Below, in pieces: positions 16,852-25,796 of a stretch of DNA of 33,985 nucleotides. Position 1 is the first letter of the stretch, and each line of letters begins with the position of its first letter. Where the stretch lies: contig QHZW01000329.1 in assembly GCA_003224815.1 (NCBI GenBank), forward strand, positions 1 through 33,985. Reading direction: 5' to 3'. Both the position numbers and the translations under genes were made by a program. The stretch is from Acidobacteriota bacterium. GTDB lineage: Bacteria; Acidobacteriota; Terriglobia; Terriglobales; Acidobacteriaceae. A model generated the notes under the pieces. It was not told where the DNA came from. It was given only the letters and a program-made list of their open reading frames with translations, and searched no databases.

Positions 16852-17730
16852 ATGAACGCCGTCCTCATCATCGACAAGCCTGCTGGCCTGACCTCGCACG
16901 ACGTTGTCCATCGTGTTCGCCGCATTCTCGGACAGCGAGACGTCGGGCATTTGGGCACACTCGACCCGATGGCGACCGGAGTTTTGCCGCTGGTGTTGGG
17001 CAACATGACTCGGCTGGCCCAGTTTTACCTGACATCCGAAAAATGCTATGAAGGCGTAATTCGCTTTGGCTTCTCGACTGATACCTACGATGCCGAAGGC
17101 GAGCCGACATGTGAGCAACGCGAGTTTTCGCTATCGCTCGAGGAAATTCGTGATTTGGCGAAACAATTCAGAGGTGTGATCGAGCAAATGCCGCCGCCAT
17201 TTTCCGCGAAAAAGATCCAAGGCGTCCCGGCGTATAAGCTGGCGCGCAAAAATAAAGACGTGGCGCTCAAGGCGGTACAGGTGGAAGTCAAGGAATTTGA
17301 AATTGAGAATGTCGATGACTCATGCGCGCGCTTCCGTGCACGTGTTGGTTCTGGAACCTATCTGCGATCGATTGCGCATGATCTGGGCCAGGCCGCTGGA
17401 TGCGGCGCTCACCTCCAGGCTCTCCGCAGAACCGCCGTCGCTGGGTTCAAACTTGAAGACGCGCGCACATTTGAAGAGATCGAGAGGGCCAAGAGCACCG
17501 AATCAGGACTTGATGATCTTTTCATCCATCCGCGGGCTCTGCTGCCAGCACTGGCCGCCATTACCGCCACCGACGAAGTTGCCGCTCGCATTCGCCACGG
17601 ACAGTCAGTGAACCTGCCCGAGTTCTCGCACGCACGCCACGTGAAAGTCTTTTGCGGACAGCGCGATCTGATCGCTATAGCCACTCGCGTCGCGGGCACC
17701 CTGTTTCATCCGAAGATCGTGCTCGGCTGA
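16852..17730 (+). CDS. truB: tRNA pseudouridine(55) synthase
   Basis: LIIDKPAGLTSHDVVHRVRRILGQRDVGHLGTLDPMATGVLPLVLG catalytic region. Confidence 0.96.
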   Translation: MNAVLIIDKPAGLTSHDVVHRVRRILGQRDVGHLGTLDPMATGVLPLVLGNMTRLAQFYLTSEKCYEGVIRFGFSTDTYDAEGEPTCEQREFSLSLEEIRDLAKQFRGVIEQMPPPFSAKKIQGVPAYKLARKNKDVALKAVQVEVKEFEIENVDDSCARFRARVGSGTYLRSIAHDLGQAAGCGAHLQALRRTAVAGFKLEDARTFEEIERAKSTESGLDDLFIHPRALLPALAAITATDEVAARIRHGQSVNLPEFSHARHVKVFCGQRDLIAIATRVAGTLFHPKIVLG

Positions 17731-17871
17731 TTTTTGGCTATCGAGCCCACTTTTTGGCCTCGCTGCTAGTTTCACAATTAGGGTAAAATCCCGGTTATCG
17801 GCCCGGCTGCGGAGCCCCATTGGCATCAATGGCTCAGATATTCGGCATCCAATGTTTCAGGGAGGACTGAA

Positions 17872-18750
17872 ATGAGTCGCATCTACTTCAGACTTCTTCT
17901 TGGTACCGCGCTTTGCATCTTCCCCGCCGGCGTTCCCCAACCCGGTTTCGCGCAGCGCGGTGGATTTCACGGAGGGGGTGGCTTTCACAGCGGAGGCGGG
18001 TTTCACGGCGGCGGCTCCGGATTTCATGGTGGCGGGTTTAGTGGCTCTCGCGGCTTCGGCGGTTTTCGCGGTGGACACAGTTTCGGCGGCTTTGGAGGAC
18101 GAGGCTTTGGGGGTTTCCACGGTGGCCATTTCTATGGCGGCCGGCTCTACGGAGGATTTCGCGGCTATGGCTACCCACGCTTTTATTCCGGCTTCGGCTT
18201 TGGGTTCGGTTTCGGATGGCCATATTGGGGTGGCTATCCCTATTGGGGTTACCCCTACTGGTACGGATATGACCCGTCATGGGGCGCCGGTCCGTACGCT
18301 TACTACTACCCATACGGCTATGACTACGATCCCTACGATTATCCTTGGGATGATCCAGATTGGGGTTACCGCCAGCACCGGGATGACAGGCATTCTGGAG
18401 ACAATGACCGCTGCCGTGACTACCGGCACGAGTGCCCGCCTCCCGCGAACAGTAAACCGAAAAGCGACACCGCCAAGCCCTCTAACGGAGCTGCCGGCGA
18501 AGGCTCTCCGGCTAGTAATTACCTGACGATCAACTTTACCGATGCTCGCTCGCTAGGCTGGTATAGCGGGAATGAAAACACTGGTGCGGTCTTGCGGCCC
18601 GCGGTGCGAAACGCAATCGCTGCTCTGCATGCGATGCCGCCGGCTGCTCGCGAACGGCAAATCAATTCAGGACGCTACGCCGGCTTCTCAGCCGAAGACC
18701 GTCAGTTGTTGTTAAAAGCGACAGTCCAAGTTCGCGAAACTTTCAACTAG
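17872..18750 (+). CDS. Gly/Phe/Tyr-rich secreted protein
   Basis: Signal peptide then FHGGGGFHSGGGFHGGG and YPYWGYPYWYGYDP repeats; AGGGAGGAC RBS. Confidence 0.7.
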   Translation: MSRIYFRLLLGTALCIFPAGVPQPGFAQRGGFHGGGGFHSGGGFHGGGSGFHGGGFSGSRGFGGFRGGHSFGGFGGRGFGGFHGGHFYGGRLYGGFRGYGYPRFYSGFGFGFGFGWPYWGGYPYWGYPYWYGYDPSWGAGPYAYYYPYGYDYDPYDYPWDDPDWGYRQHRDDRHSGDNDRCRDYRHECPPPANSKPKSDTAKPSNGAAGEGSPASNYLTINFTDARSLGWYSGNENTGAVLRPAVRNAIAALHAMPPAARERQINSGRYAGFSAEDRQLLLKATVQVRETFN

Positions 18751-18953
18751 AGCGAGGTCGGGCAAGGCTTTAAATCGTGACCCTCGACTGCGGTGGTGAT
18801 TGGCCGACCGGGTTCACCGCGACACAATCTCAAGATCACCACCGGCATAGACCACTTCCCTGCCGAACTACTGTTCCTTAGGCAACTATCCCGCTGGCAT
18901 GCGCTTGGTTAGACTTGCCGAATTAGGCAGTTTCGCGGACAGGAGCCCGGTTG

Positions 18954-19577
18954 ATGCACCTGCAATGGTTCAGCCAGCACGGCATTCCCTTCACCCTAAT
19001 TGTGGCCTACATTCCACTGATTACCGCGGTGGCAACGACTGTGTTGAGCATCGTGCTGGCGCGGGCAACGCTACGTTACGCTGAGACCACCGACAAGAGT
19101 CTGGCGTTGGCTCGTGAGGAGTTCGAGCGGCAATGGTCTCCCGAGCTGCACATCAAATTGGAAATGCTCTCATCGCGCAAAACCAAAATCGTGGTTACGA
19201 ATCTGGGTAGAATTTCTGTGCTGCTGCAGATAGTGCAGTTGCGCCGCCTTGATATGGGAGTGCCCGCGCTGAGATCATTTCTAAACGAACCCCTAGTCGG
19301 GGGATGCACCTGGACGGATGAACTGGGCAAGGATCTATTCACCTGTACGGGTGACGATTACAAGGGCCAGATCGCAGCCTCGATTACGTTTTATGCGTCG
19401 GGACGCCTATTTCGCACGGATTGGTTTCGCTTTCAGGTGGAAGTTAAGCGTGGCGAAATCGTCTGCCTGGAACCCATTAATATTGGCGCAAGTCGCGCCC
19501 GCAGCGTAGGTGCAGAGCAAGAACCTGAGCAAGAGGTGGCAAAAGACGAAGTCGAAGCCATGGCTGCCAATGCCTGA
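18954..19577 (+). CDS. Membrane-anchored protein of unknown function
   Basis: One N-terminal TM (FTLIVAYIPLITAVATTVLSIVLARATL) and soluble domain. Confidence 0.6.
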   Translation: MHLQWFSQHGIPFTLIVAYIPLITAVATTVLSIVLARATLRYAETTDKSLALAREEFERQWSPELHIKLEMLSSRKTKIVVTNLGRISVLLQIVQLRRLDMGVPALRSFLNEPLVGGCTWTDELGKDLFTCTGDDYKGQIAASITFYASGRLFRTDWFRFQVEVKRGEIVCLEPINIGASRARSVGAEQEPEQEVAKDEVEAMAANA

Positions 19578-19691
19578 GAGACTCCTGATTAATTAACGTT
19601 ACCTTGGCTTGGGACAATGCACCTTCGCTCATTGTGTTCGCGCCCGGTCCGCAACATGCTTGTTGACAGCGGCAAAGAGGGGAACTGAAAG

Positions 19692-20139
19692 ATGCGGCTC
19701 TGCCTATGTTTACTGCTTGGCGCCAGCGTGCTTGCGGGTGCTGCTGCGCCGGTTGTCGCCGAGGATAATTCTGACGAAGCCAAGGTCCGCGCCCTGGAAA
19801 AGAAGTGGGCTGACTCCTACAAGCACCGCAAGATTGAACTGCTTTCGTCGTTGCTGGCCGAAGACTTCGTCATCACAGTTGAAGATGGGGTCCACATACA
19901 GCAAGCCCGGATACATCACCCACAGCGCCGACCCATCAGTGCACATCGACGTCGCTGAACTGTCAGACCTGAAAGTGCATATGCATGGCAACACCGCAGT
20001 CGTTACTGGTGCATATCACGAAAAAGGGCGGCAGGACGGAAAAGCGTACGAATACAACGACCGTCTTACCGACGTGTGGCTGAAAAATGAAGGCACGTGG
20101 CAGGTGATCTCCTCTCACTACAGCGTGCCGTTGAAGTAA
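19692..20139 (+). pseudogene. Secreted DUF4440/SnoaL-like (NTF2-fold) protein split by a +1 frameshift near G4 run 19887-19890
   Basis: Frame 1 MRLCLCLLLGASVLAGAAAPVVAEDNSDEAKVRALEKKWADSYKHRKIELLSSLLAEDFVITVEDG then frame 2 STYSKPGYITHSADPSVHIDVAELSDLKVHMHGNTAVVTGAYHEKGRQDGKAYEYNDRLTDVWLKNEGTWQVISSHYSVPLK. Confidence 0.75.
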
Positions 20140-20179
20140 CCGCGGCAATGCGCAGCAAAGTCCCGCCTATAATTGAGAT

Positions 20180-20788
20180 GTGAGCTCATCCGCAAAGCAA
20201 ATTGCGTCGGCGGACTTCCCTACCCGCTGGGGACAATTCCGCATTTACGGGTTCCGCCTTGAGCCGGAGCAGAACGGCAGACCAGAAGAAGCAGTGGCCC
20301 TGTTAATGGGCGACGTGTACAGCGCGCCTCCACTGGTACGAGTACATTCGCAGTGCCTGACAGGAGACGTTTTTAGCTCCTTGCGCTGCGATTGTCGCCA
20401 GCAACTCGAGATGGCGCTGGCCATGATTGCTGGCGAGGGGGCCGGCATCCTAATCTACGAGCAGCAAGAGGGCCGCGGCATCGGCCTAATGCCAAAGCTG
20501 CAGGCGTACGAACTACAGGATTCGGGCCTCGACACAGTGGAGGCAAACGAGAAACTCGGCTTCAAAGCCGATCACCGGGAGTTCGCGCTGCCAGCGGAAA
20601 TTCTGAAAGCACTTGGGGTCAAGCACGTACGCCTGTTATCAAACAATCTGGACAAAGTTGCAGCGTTGGAAAATGCCGGAATCAAGGTGGTCGAGAGGGT
20701 CCCCTGTGAAGTGACCGCAAGTCCGCAGGCGGAAGAATACTTGAAGGTGAAAAAAGAAAAGCTGGGGCATTTGCTTGGTGGCAAATAA
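20180..20788 (+). CDS. ribA: GTP cyclohydrolase II
   Basis: VRVHSQCLTGDVFSSLRCDCRQQLEMAL and YEQQEGRGIGLMPKLQAYELQD; GTG start. Confidence 0.94.
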   Translation: MSSSAKQIASADFPTRWGQFRIYGFRLEPEQNGRPEEAVALLMGDVYSAPPLVRVHSQCLTGDVFSSLRCDCRQQLEMALAMIAGEGAGILIYEQQEGRGIGLMPKLQAYELQDSGLDTVEANEKLGFKADHREFALPAEILKALGVKHVRLLSNNLDKVAALENAGIKVVERVPCEVTASPQAEEYLKVKKEKLGHLLGGK

Positions 20789-20875
20789 TGTTCGTAAGTA
20801 ATCAGGCCGTTTGATTTGTACAGGCCGTGTGGGAACGGGCGCCCTCGGCGCAGCGTTTCTAACCACCACATCCAA

Positions 20876-21784
20876 TCAGAACCCAAAATCCGCCGGTGCG
20901 GCGTAGGCGTGATTCTTGATTGCGAGTGAGGCAAGGCGCGCTGCGTCGATTTTCTGGACGTATTCTCCCCGGTCGCGCACGCCAAGGACCCATTCTTCCA
21001 GCCACGCATCGCTCTGCGCCGGAGTTTTGGTTTTGTCATGATATTCGGGAAAGAACGCATCGTCGCGGTTGTAGTATCCCTGCACAGGCGACGGGTGCGC
21101 ACCATATGGGCACTCGACAACCGCGCTGACCAGAAATCCCGGAATCACGGTGCGATTAGGATCGCTGCTGATGACCTCAGGCGCAACGACCTCTTCGGTG
21201 ACGACGATTACGCGCTTCGCCGATCTTACTGCTTCGAGCATTACGCCGAAACTTCCCCAGCAATGCGCATTGCCATCAGAGTCGGCGCGTTGCACGTGCG
21301 CAATGGTCACATCAGGATTCAAGGCTCGCACTGCCCACAATGATTCCTTCGGCTCGAAGGGTGAAAATATCTGATAGAAAAAATGATTTCCTTTGGCCGT
21401 ATCACTTCCTTGAGCTGATCGGGTAGGGAGAAACGGCACTCCCAGTGCGCCCGCCTGCAAAGCAAGCGCCAGAGTGAAATTCGTCATGTTGAAGACCTTC
21501 ACGCTTCCGCCTTCAACCGCGCGTCGGAAGTTGTACGCTGAACCCATCATGGCGTTGCCGATCCATGCCGCGATGACGCGATCGACGCATCCGGCGCCGA
21601 TGAGCTGGTCAAAAAGAACATCGGAAATCGGACCGATCAAAGTCAGATTGCGTTTCTTCTGGCGAATGATTTCGTGGGCTGCTGCGAACGGAATCATCTG
21701 CTCAAGCTGAAGTGACATGGCTACCGAAGTGCCATCGGGCACGAACTGCGCAATAGCTTCGGCCATCGAGAAGAGCTTGGACAT
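20876..21784 (-). CDS. CoA-transferase subunit A (glutaconate CoA-transferase-like)
   Basis: Start MSKLFSMAEAIAQFVPDGTSVAMS; family I CoA-transferase pattern with RKRNLTLIGPISD-type and DVTIAHVQRADSDGNAHCWG. Confidence 0.8.
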   Translation of the reverse strand: MSKLFSMAEAIAQFVPDGTSVAMSLQLEQMIPFAAAHEIIRQKKRNLTLIGPISDVLFDQLIGAGCVDRVIAAWIGNAMMGSAYNFRRAVEGGSVKVFNMTNFTLALALQAGALGVPFLPTRSAQGSDTAKGNHFFYQIFSPFEPKESLWAVRALNPDVTIAHVQRADSDGNAHCWGSFGVMLEAVRSAKRVIVVTEEVVAPEVISSDPNRTVIPGFLVSAVVECPYGAHPSPVQGYYNRDDAFFPEYHDKTKTPAQSDAWLEEWVLGVRDRGEYVQKIDAARLASLAIKNHAYAAPADFGF

Positions 21785-21803
21785 CGATTCGAGATTATCA
21801 GTT

Positions 21804-22199
21804 TCAGGTTTTAGTGGGACGCGACAGGGTGGCCACACTAGATAGCGCAGCCACGCTCCACACGGCGAGCGATGCTTCACGTGCATAACGAGCGACAGCG
21901 GGCTGGGCCGAGGTCCAAGCGGAGAAGATAAGACCGATGGTGAAGGCCGCGAGGGCGCATCCGAACAGCAAGCGTTCGCGCCAGCAGCGCGTTTCGGAAA
22001 GTAGTCCGGCCGTCAGAACCAACCACACCGCCCAGGTAAGCACTGTCCACCAACCATTCTGCCAAAAGAAATCTCCGTCGCGGAGATCTGCATATGCAGA
22101 ATACGCAAAATAGGCAGAGACCAGGAATCCCGCAATACTGAGAACAGGTTTGCCACAAATGAGATGTGTTCTTTTCGGCGGCTTTACCGGTTCTTCCAC
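21804..22199 (-). CDS. Small integral membrane protein, unknown function
   Basis: Several hydrophobic segments; 16-nt overlap with upstream gene stop. Confidence 0.6.
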   Translation of the reverse strand: MEEPVKPPKRTHLICGKPVLSIAGFLVSAYFAYSAYADLRDGDFFWQNGWWTVLTWAVWLVLTAGLLSETRCWRERLLFGCALAAFTIGLIFSAWTSAQPAVARYAREASLAVWSVAALSSVATLSRPTKT

Positions 22200-22936
22200 C
22201 GCGGCGGGCGTTTCTCCAGGAATGCTCGTATTCCCTCCTGCGCGTCATCGGTCTTCATCAGCTCGTCGAGATATATTCTTTCGGCGCGCGCCAAGCCCTT
22301 GTCAAAGTGTATGGCGTCCCAAGCATAAACCGCTTTTTTGGTCAGGGCCAGAGTTGCGGGGCTGAGCCCGCGCAGACGATCAAGCACCTGATTAAGGTGA
22401 GCATCGAGACTTTCGGAATCGACGCTTTGGGTGACAAGTCCGATTGCGTGCGCGTCAGAGCCAGAGATCGTTTTGCTCGTGAGAATCAGTTCGACCGCTC
22501 GCTTGGTAGAAATCAGCGAGGCAAGCGCAGTAACCGCGACCGGCGGGAAACATCCGAGTTGTATTTCCGGAAAACCCCAAAGTGCGTCATGGGTTGAATA
22601 CACTAGATCGCAAACCATGGCTAGTTCGGCGCCGCCACCGAGACAATGTCCGTGAACGACGGCGATGGTGACCTTTTTTGAAGCGACCAGGGCGCGGATC
22701 ACAGCGTGGAATTTCTCGAGCATGGTCGAGACCTGATCTGGAGTGTGTGCGGCAACATCAACTCCGGCGGAGAACGAATTTCCTGCTCCGCGTATCACGA
22801 TGGTTGAGATTTCGTTTCGTGATTCGATTTCAGCAAGCGCAGAAGCGAGTTCGTCCATCATCCAAATGTCGATGACATTGAGAGGAGGACTGGAAAGAGT
22901 GAGATAGGCTACCGGAGACTCGAGTTTCACGATCAT
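22184..22936 (-). CDS. Enoyl-CoA hydratase/isomerase family protein
   Basis: MIVKLESPVAYLTLSSPPLNVIDIWMMDEL...IRGAGNSFSAGVDV...VHGHCLGGGAELAMVCDLVYS. Confidence 0.9.
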   Translation of the reverse strand: MIVKLESPVAYLTLSSPPLNVIDIWMMDELASALAEIESRNEISTIVIRGAGNSFSAGVDVAAHTPDQVSTMLEKFHAVIRALVASKKVTIAVVHGHCLGGGAELAMVCDLVYSTHDALWGFPEIQLGCFPPVAVTALASLISTKRAVELILTSKTISGSDAHAIGLVTQSVDSESLDAHLNQVLDRLRGLSPATLALTKKAVYAWDAIHFDKGLARAERIYLDELMKTDDAQEGIRAFLEKRPPRWKNR

Positions 22937-22964
22937 GCGTTGCTCGGAGTAGTTCACCGATACC

Positions 22965-23768
22965 TTAACTCGTCCAGAAGCCTTCTTTGTCGTATTCACG
23001 AATAGCTTGCAATTCTGCCCGCGAGGGCGCAGCCGTTGTCTGAACTTCGTCCACAACCTTCAACTTCCAGCCTGTGTTCATGACGACATCGTCGACATCG
23101 ATTCCCGGATGCACCGAATGCAAATAAGCTTCGCCATCCTCGCGGAACCGCAGAACCGCCTTGGTGGTAATCGCTGCCGACGGCCCGCCACGCGGTAATC
23201 CAACTCGCTTGCGCCAGCCGGGACCATCGCCATTCCCGGGGCTGGTCAGAAACGAAACTCGCTCAGGAAGGCGCTCTTTCTTATGTTCCAGCAAAACGAC
23301 AAATCGATGCGCCAGAGATGCGATATCGCAAGCGCCGCCGGAGCCTGGCAACCGAATTATGCCTCGCGGTCCCTGTACCTGGGTTGAGTTGAGATTGCCG
23401 AAGCGGTCCACCTCGGCCGCGCCGAGAAAGCCAAGATGCACGCGCCCGGATTGCAGCAACGACATGACGCTGATCATTTCGAGGCACTGTGTCGCGCCAA
23501 GAATGTTGGGCGGATCGGCCATGGTATAGATCAGCTGCGATGCAGGCGAATTTCGGATGACGCCATTCTCAAAAATTCCCACGGCATTGGGCGCGTGGGT
23601 TTTCTTGGCGACCACAAATGCGATTAAAGGCAGGCGCATGCCGACAAAAACCAATTCGCCGTCGCAGATTTCCCGGGCGGCAGCGCAGACCATGAGTTCG
23701 GAAAGAGTGTAATCTACGGAGTTTTGCTCCGCCGGGCGAATCTGGAGACCCGCCCCTATTATGGTCAT
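22965..23768 (-). CDS. CoA-transferase subunit B (glutaconate CoA-transferase-like)
   Basis: YTLSELMVCAAAREICDGELVFVGMRLPLIAF...GAAEVDRFGNLNSTQVQG...GSGGACDIASLAHRFVVL; exact start uncertain. Confidence 0.8.
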   Translation of the reverse strand: MTIIGAGLQIRPAEQNSVDYTLSELMVCAAAREICDGELVFVGMRLPLIAFVVAKKTHAPNAVGIFENGVIRNSPASQLIYTMADPPNILGATQCLEMISVMSLLQSGRVHLGFLGAAEVDRFGNLNSTQVQGPRGIIRLPGSGGACDIASLAHRFVVLLEHKKERLPERVSFLTSPGNGDGPGWRKRVGLPRGGPSAAITTKAVLRFREDGEAYLHSVHPGIDVDDVVMNTGWKLKVVDEVQTTAAPSRAELQAIREYDKEGFWTS

Positions 23769-24846
23769 TTGTCGTCACAAATTGATTGCCGACTTGCGCG
23801 GTTCGGCGATCCGAAAAGCGCTGCTCGTATTCTTTGTCTTCCATTGGAGCGCCAGTCTGGGGGTGAAACTTCTGATTCGCCCACTTGCCGATCATGCGAT
23901 TGAACTTGATGTCCGGCGCGTAGAGCTTTGGGTCCCCTGGCTTCAAGACCGTGTTGAAGCGGTCGATCAATCCCGAAACTTCATCGCGATACAGCTTGCG
24001 GTTGTAATCGTTGAGATCGTCGAGATCGGCCTGTTTCTCATTCTTCGGCTCGTCGTAGCGACCCTTGATTCCCCATACATAAGCCCAGTGCGCGGACGAA
24101 GAATGGTCGGTTCCGAACAGGTCGTAAGAACTCGAAAGCCATTTATTAAGATATTTCTGGATCAGCCACGCAGGAATGACGCCGGCCTGGACAATGCGCC
24201 GCAGCCCATCGTTGCCACACCCCATGTGGAACGCTTCTTCACGAAGCATGTACGACATTGACCGTCCAAGCGGCGCAAAAGCCGAATACTTCAGCATCTG
24301 CAACTGAAATTTTCCGTCGCGGTCGACGAAATCGGTGTAGGTGAAGAAATCCATCCAGTTGTCGACGTCCACGTTGAAAGCGCCGAGCAGACGCTTGTTC
24401 TCGAAGGCACGGCGCTCCAGCATCTTTTGTGCCTCGACTTTGCCGGAGTAGCCAAAGTGCTCCACCAGCAAGGCACACATCTGCCAGCCATGGCGCATCT
24501 CCTCGATCATCACGCGGGTAATGGCACGGCGGTCCCAGTCGGTGGGGGCGGTCTCGAATAAATAACGCTGCTGCTCGACGCTAGCAAATTCGGTATCGCC
24601 CTGATAGACGATCATGTTCAGCAGGGCGTCGCGCATTTGCTGCGTGGGAATCTGGCGCAAGTTTTCCCATTTGCGCTTGCCTTTGAAATGGCCGAACTGG
24701 ATTTCGTCGGTCTCAATGGCACCAAACAACGTGTCGAATTTGAAGCTGGCGATCTCATCGCGATTGACGCCAATCTCTTTACGCCATTCGTCGAAGAGTC
24801 CGACCCAGTCAGAAAATGTTCCGATTTTTGCTACTTTGCCCGGCAT
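23569..24846 (-). CDS. Phenylacetyl-CoA/benzoyl-CoA oxygenase-like di-iron protein (PaaA/BoxB-like)
   Basis: Ferritin-like helices with IEEMRHGWQM and LREEAFHMG metal-binding patterns; C-terminal about 65 aa run out of frame over the next gene. Confidence 0.65.
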   Translation of the reverse strand: MPGKVAKIGTFSDWVGLFDEWRKEIGVNRDEIASFKFDTLFGAIETDEIQFGHFKGKRKWENLRQIPTQQMRDALLNMIVYQGDTEFASVEQQRYLFETAPTDWDRRAITRVMIEEMRHGWQMCALLVEHFGYSGKVEAQKMLERRAFENKRLLGAFNVDVDNWMDFFTYTDFVDRDGKFQLQMLKYSAFAPLGRSMSYMLREEAFHMGCGNDGLRRIVQAGVIPAWLIQKYLNKWLSSSYDLFGTDHSSSAHWAYVWGIKGRYDEPKNEKQADLDDLNDYNRKLYRDEVSGLIDRFNTVLKPGDPKLYAPDIKFNRMIGKWANQKFHPQTGAPMEDKEYEQRFSDRRTAQVGNQFVTTNDHNRGGSPDSPGGAKLRRLHSFRTHGLRCRPGNLRRRIGFCRHAPAFNRICGRQENPRAQCRGNF

Positions 24847-24858
24847 AGTAAAATCTCA

Positions 24859-24942
24859 GCACTCGGCATTTAGCCATTTGCACCTAGTCCGAACTGGCAG
24901 TCCGAAAGCCGAGTGCCAAATGGTAACTGCCAAATGCACTTT
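24859..24942. repeat. Heptamer-unit inverted element C
   Basis: Left arm cactcgg catttag ccatttg cacctag (24860-24887); right arm gccgagt gccaaat ggtaact gccaaat gcacttt (24908-24942); perfect 9-bp IR GCACTCGGC/GCCGAGTGC. Confidence 0.8.
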
Positions 24943-24950
24943 ATCTAGCC

Positions 24951-25697
24951 TTAAACTCCGCTGGACGCTTCTCCACGTACGCGGCCAGACTCCATGGGAA
25001 TTTCCCAACCCGTCTGCACTGCGCGCTTGATTCTGCCAACGGCTTTGGCAGCTTTATTCGGCGGACAGAACTGACGCGCATACTCCACGACGTTATCCAT
25101 GAAGCCTTCGCGCTCGTAAATGTCGTTGATGATCCCAAGTTCCAGCGCTTCTTCGAACGAAAAAGTGTTTCCGGTGACCATCAGTTCGATGGCTTTGCTC
25201 TTCCCTACAAGCCGCGAAAGCCGCTGCGTTCCGCCTGTGCCTGGGAGTACGCCGAGATTCACTTCGGGCAAACCGATCTTGCCGGCATCCTTGCGGGCGA
25301 TGCGAATGTCTGCAGCCATCGCGATCTCGAGTCCGCCGCCGACCGTGTGGCCGTTCAGTGCCGCGATCACCAGCTTCGGCGTATGTTCCAGCCGGAGCAG
25401 CATCTCGTTAGCATGCAAACAGAAGTAATACTTGAAGGTGGGATCGACGCTGGCCAGCATCTTGATATTCGCGCCGGCGGAGAAAAACTTGTCGCCCGCA
25501 CCGGTCAATAGCAGGACATAGACATCATTTTCCATGCGCGCCTTCAGAATGGCTTCATCCAACTGCCGGTTCATCTCGTAGGTATAAGTATTTGCTGGCG
25601 GATCGTTCATCTCGATGATGGCAACCCCGCCATCTACCCGATAATTCACGAGTTGTTTGATTTCCCGCTCAGTGGCTGGCTGCAAAGTTGTTGCCAT
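24951..25697 (-). CDS. Enoyl-CoA hydratase/isomerase family protein with damaged C-terminus
   Basis: GAGDKFFSAGANIKML, LNGHTVGGGLEIAMAADIRIA, LPEVNLGVLPGTGGTQRLSRLVG; tail switches to another frame (see finding). Confidence 0.85.
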   Translation of the reverse strand: MATTLQPATEREIKQLVNYRVDGGVAIIEMNDPPANTYTYEMNRQLDEAILKARMENDVYVLLLTGAGDKFFSAGANIKMLASVDPTFKYYFCLHANEMLLRLEHTPKLVIAALNGHTVGGGLEIAMAADIRIARKDAGKIGLPEVNLGVLPGTGGTQRLSRLVGKSKAIELMVTGNTFSFEEALELGIINDIYEREGFMDNVVEYARQFCPPNKAAKAVGRIKRAVQTGWEIPMESGRVRGEASSGV

Positions 25698-25796
25698 GGG
25701 TTCTCCTCGGGCCGGATAGCGGTTAAAGCGTGCACATAAATTGTAGCCTTTTTCGCGAATGATGAACTCTGGCCAAGCCGACGGAGCGGTCGGTTT

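Noticed and set aside
17900-18526. 208-aa plus-strand ORF
   Set aside because: Alternate frame of the Gly-rich secreted protein gene, which has the signal peptide and RBS.
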